Assembly: GCA_030628445.1 (NCBI GenBank)
Contig: DAOVQV010000065.1
Location: 1-7,340, forward strand
Source: Phycisphaerae bacterium
GTDB taxonomy: Bacteria; Planctomycetota; Phycisphaerae; SM23-33
Reading direction: 5' to 3'
DNA: 7,340 nt
The position numbers were made by a program, and so were the translations under genes. This document shows positions 6,243 to 7,340 of this stretch, one piece after another. Under the pieces are notes generated by a model. It had not been told where the DNA came from, made no database searches, and was given only the letters and a program-made list of their open reading frames with translations. The stretch's first letter is position 1. Every line of letters begins with the position of its first letter.

Positions 6243-6303
6243 TTAAGGTTTTGCTGAAACTGCACAGAGTGCTTGGCTGGTGGCAGTTGCACCAAAACCT
6301 TAA
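6243..6303. repeat. 61-bp imperfect inverted repeat between the two GYF genes
   Basis: TTAAGGTTTTG (6243-6253) and CAAAACCTTAA (6293-6303) form a perfect 11-bp inverted pair. After one mismatch TG pairs with CA, and after another AACTGC (6258-6263) pairs with GCAGTT (6283-6288). Each arm is thus about 21 bp with two mismatches and the loop about 19 nt. Transcribed from the GYF_2-DUF975 gene it would form a strong hairpin in the intercistronic RNA. It lacks a T run after the stem and is not a standard terminator. It could slow RNA decay or be a small mobile palindrome. The core TTAAGGTTT recurs in the element at 1819-1980. Confidence 0.75.
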
Positions 6304-6346
6304 CGCCTCTTCGAGCCACTGTAAGACGGGGCCGATCAGGACAAGC

Positions 6347-7255
6347 TTAAGATGGCGGCCCCGGAAGCTGCGCGGTAAGTGCGGCGGGGCCGGTTTCGCC
6401 AACACCGGTCGGTAACTGTTCGCCCGCCGGAGCCAGATCATCATAGAACCGGGCGAAGCTTGCTGCCATGTACGGCCAGAGCCACAGCAACCCAATCCCC
6501 AGCGTAAGTATGCACAACAAGCTCCATCCGACGAAACGCAGGCCCAGGCAAAACAGCTTCCACTTGCGTCCGACCATGAGCTGCTTGCTCTTGCGTATCG
6601 CTTCCAGCGGGCCCAGTGTCTTGTCATCGGCTAGTAGATAAAAGGTCTGGGAGTACCGATAGGCGGCGATGATCCCAGGGACAATCAGCAGCAGCAACCA
6701 GAGAAGGGTGAACACGGCCATCAACAGATATGCACCGAGCGCCTTGGAGAAATACTTGAATCCGGCAAACAACATGCCCAAATCGGCCCTTCGGCCGCGG
6801 GAGAAAGTCATAAAGAAGATAACCCCACCCAACGTCAGCGGCCCGCCGATAATCAGTGTCACGATGCTTCCCGACAGCTGAACGCGTGAAAGAGAACTGA
6901 CAAGATTTGACGGAACTGCACTGAGCAGGAACAGCAGCAGGCTGAATGCGATGGGCAAGCTCCACCGGCCGCGCAGAAGCTCGCGGGCCTGGCGAGTGAT
7001 CTCGCAGTTTGCCGTCTGCCCGCCCGTACCGCCCGGAGGGGCGGCGGGGACCATCGAGTTGACGGGAGGGGGCCCGGACGCCCCGCCCGCAAACAGCTGC
7101 GGGAAAACCGTCCCGGCCTCCGCCCAATCGCCCATCCCCTCAGACCACACGTAATCGGTGGACTTTACTTTCCCCTGGGCGATCCAACTTTCAAGGATGT
7201 GCTGCTCCACCGGTCCATATTGATCCCCGGATACACCGCAATACCACTGACTCAT
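6347..7255 (-). CDS. GYF_2 domain - DUF975 membrane protein
   Basis: This 302-residue protein has a GYF_2 domain at 1-50 (MSQWYC, GP 14-15, W24, AQGKV 26-30, YVWSEGMGDW 35-44) and a Pro/Gly-rich linker (59-79). A DUF975-like membrane part fills 85-272. Likely membrane segments are about 99-117, 128-149, 174-194 and 239-259. Diagnostic DUF975 stretches are FYLLADDKTLGPLEAIRKSK (205-224), LMVGRKWKLF (226-235), FVGWSLL (241-247), LTLGIGLLWLWPY (250-262) and FARFYDDL (267-274). The domain is of unknown function. The ATG at 7255 was chosen because GGAGGT (7263-7268) stands 7 nt before it. An in-frame TTG at 7273 would place that ribosome-binding site inside the gene. This is the first gene of the apparent membrane-protein cluster, and the next gene begins 149 nt downstream. 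Confidence 0.94.
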   Translation of the reverse strand: MSQWYCGVSGDQYGPVEQHILESWIAQGKVKSTDYVWSEGMGDWAEAGTVFPQLFAGGASGPPPVNSMVPAAPPGGTGGQTANCEITRQARELLRGRWSLPIAFSLLLFLLSAVPSNLVSSLSRVQLSGSIVTLIIGGPLTLGGVIFFMTFSRGRRADLGMLFAGFKYFSKALGAYLLMAVFTLLWLLLLIVPGIIAAYRYSQTFYLLADDKTLGPLEAIRKSKQLMVGRKWKLFCLGLRFVGWSLLCILTLGIGLLWLWPYMAASFARFYDDLAPAGEQLPTGVGETGPAALTAQLPGPPS

Positions 7256-7287
7256 CGTAATTACCTCCGCCAATTCACCGGCTGCTG
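7256..7287 (-). promoter_or_regulatory. Conserved leader and Shine-Dalgarno of the GYF_2-DUF975 gene
   Basis: This copy carries GGAGGT at 7263-7268, 7 nt before the ATG. It is the partner of the leader at 6198-6229 and fixes the start at 7255 rather than at the upstream TTG. Confidence 0.8.
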
Positions 7288-7316
7288 TGCCCGACGGATC
7301 GCCCGAGGGGCTCCTG

Positions 7317-7340
7317 CGACATGTCGGGGGTGAAACTATA
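7317..7340 (-). promoter_or_regulatory. Possible -10 box and adjacent palindrome upstream of the GYF_2-DUF975 gene
   Basis: On the minus strand TATAGT (7335-7340) matches TATAAT at five positions. It is followed by the perfect palindrome CGACATGTCG (7317-7326), close to where transcription would begin. Any -35 box lies outside the window. An open frame of 21 codons also crosses this stretch and stops at 7275-7277, so it could instead be the end of an upstream gene. This is a weak call. Confidence 0.3.

Noticed and set aside
7256..7273. TTG start adding six residues to the GYF_2-DUF975 protein
   Set aside because: The strong GGAGGT lies inside this extension, and the paralogue begins at the equivalent ATG.
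1..7340. Defence system, CRISPR array, tRNA, transposase or phage gene
   Set aside because: I looked on both strands and found no spaced direct repeats, no cloverleaf-like segment and no transposase or phage motifs. The only mobile-type signals are the short non-coding palindromes.

Overview
The window reads as chromosomal DNA of a GC-rich planctomycete, probably close to the Phycisphaerae. This is an inference from gene content. Two proteins start with the GYF_2 signature MSQWYC, joined to DUF4190 or DUF975 membrane parts. They sit beside DUF2752 and DUF4282 proteins and a FlgM-type protein ending in a GTYETP..ID.AVERL motif. All eight protein genes I can support lie on the minus strand, so transcription runs from position 7340 towards 1.

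Right part (7340 to about 4788): four small membrane-protein genes in a row, GYF_2-DUF975, GYF_2-DUF4190, DUF2752 and DUF4282. The two GYF genes share a nearly identical leader and ribosome-binding site. They are separated by a 61-bp imperfect inverted repeat. No function is established for this group. Proline-rich tails and linkers next to GYF domains suggest the proteins may bind one another.

Middle (4702 to 2179): mnmG, the tRNA wobble-uridine modification enzyme, is complete and well conserved. An extended -10 box abuts its start codon, which suggests a leaderless mRNA. After a 409-bp gap with no convincing gene comes a lone flgM-like gene for a flagellar anti-sigma factor. It is closed by a textbook intrinsic terminator at 2120-2153.

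Left part (1980 to 1): a 162-bp imperfect inverted repeat flanked by TA dinucleotides (MITE-like) lies just upstream of a two-gene operon. The first gene encodes a response regulator with an unusual domain order, a MerR/excisionase-type HTH at the N-terminus and the receiver domain at the C-terminus. The second gene starts 21 nt later and encodes an HDOD-domain protein that runs off the left edge. They are probably a signalling pair, but the HDOD protein's C-terminal output domain is not in view.

No tRNA, rRNA, CRISPR array, transposase or phage gene was seen. The most unusual items are the inverted HTH-receiver protein with its HDOD partner, the two palindromic elements that share the core TTAAGGTTT, and the GYF/DUF membrane cluster.
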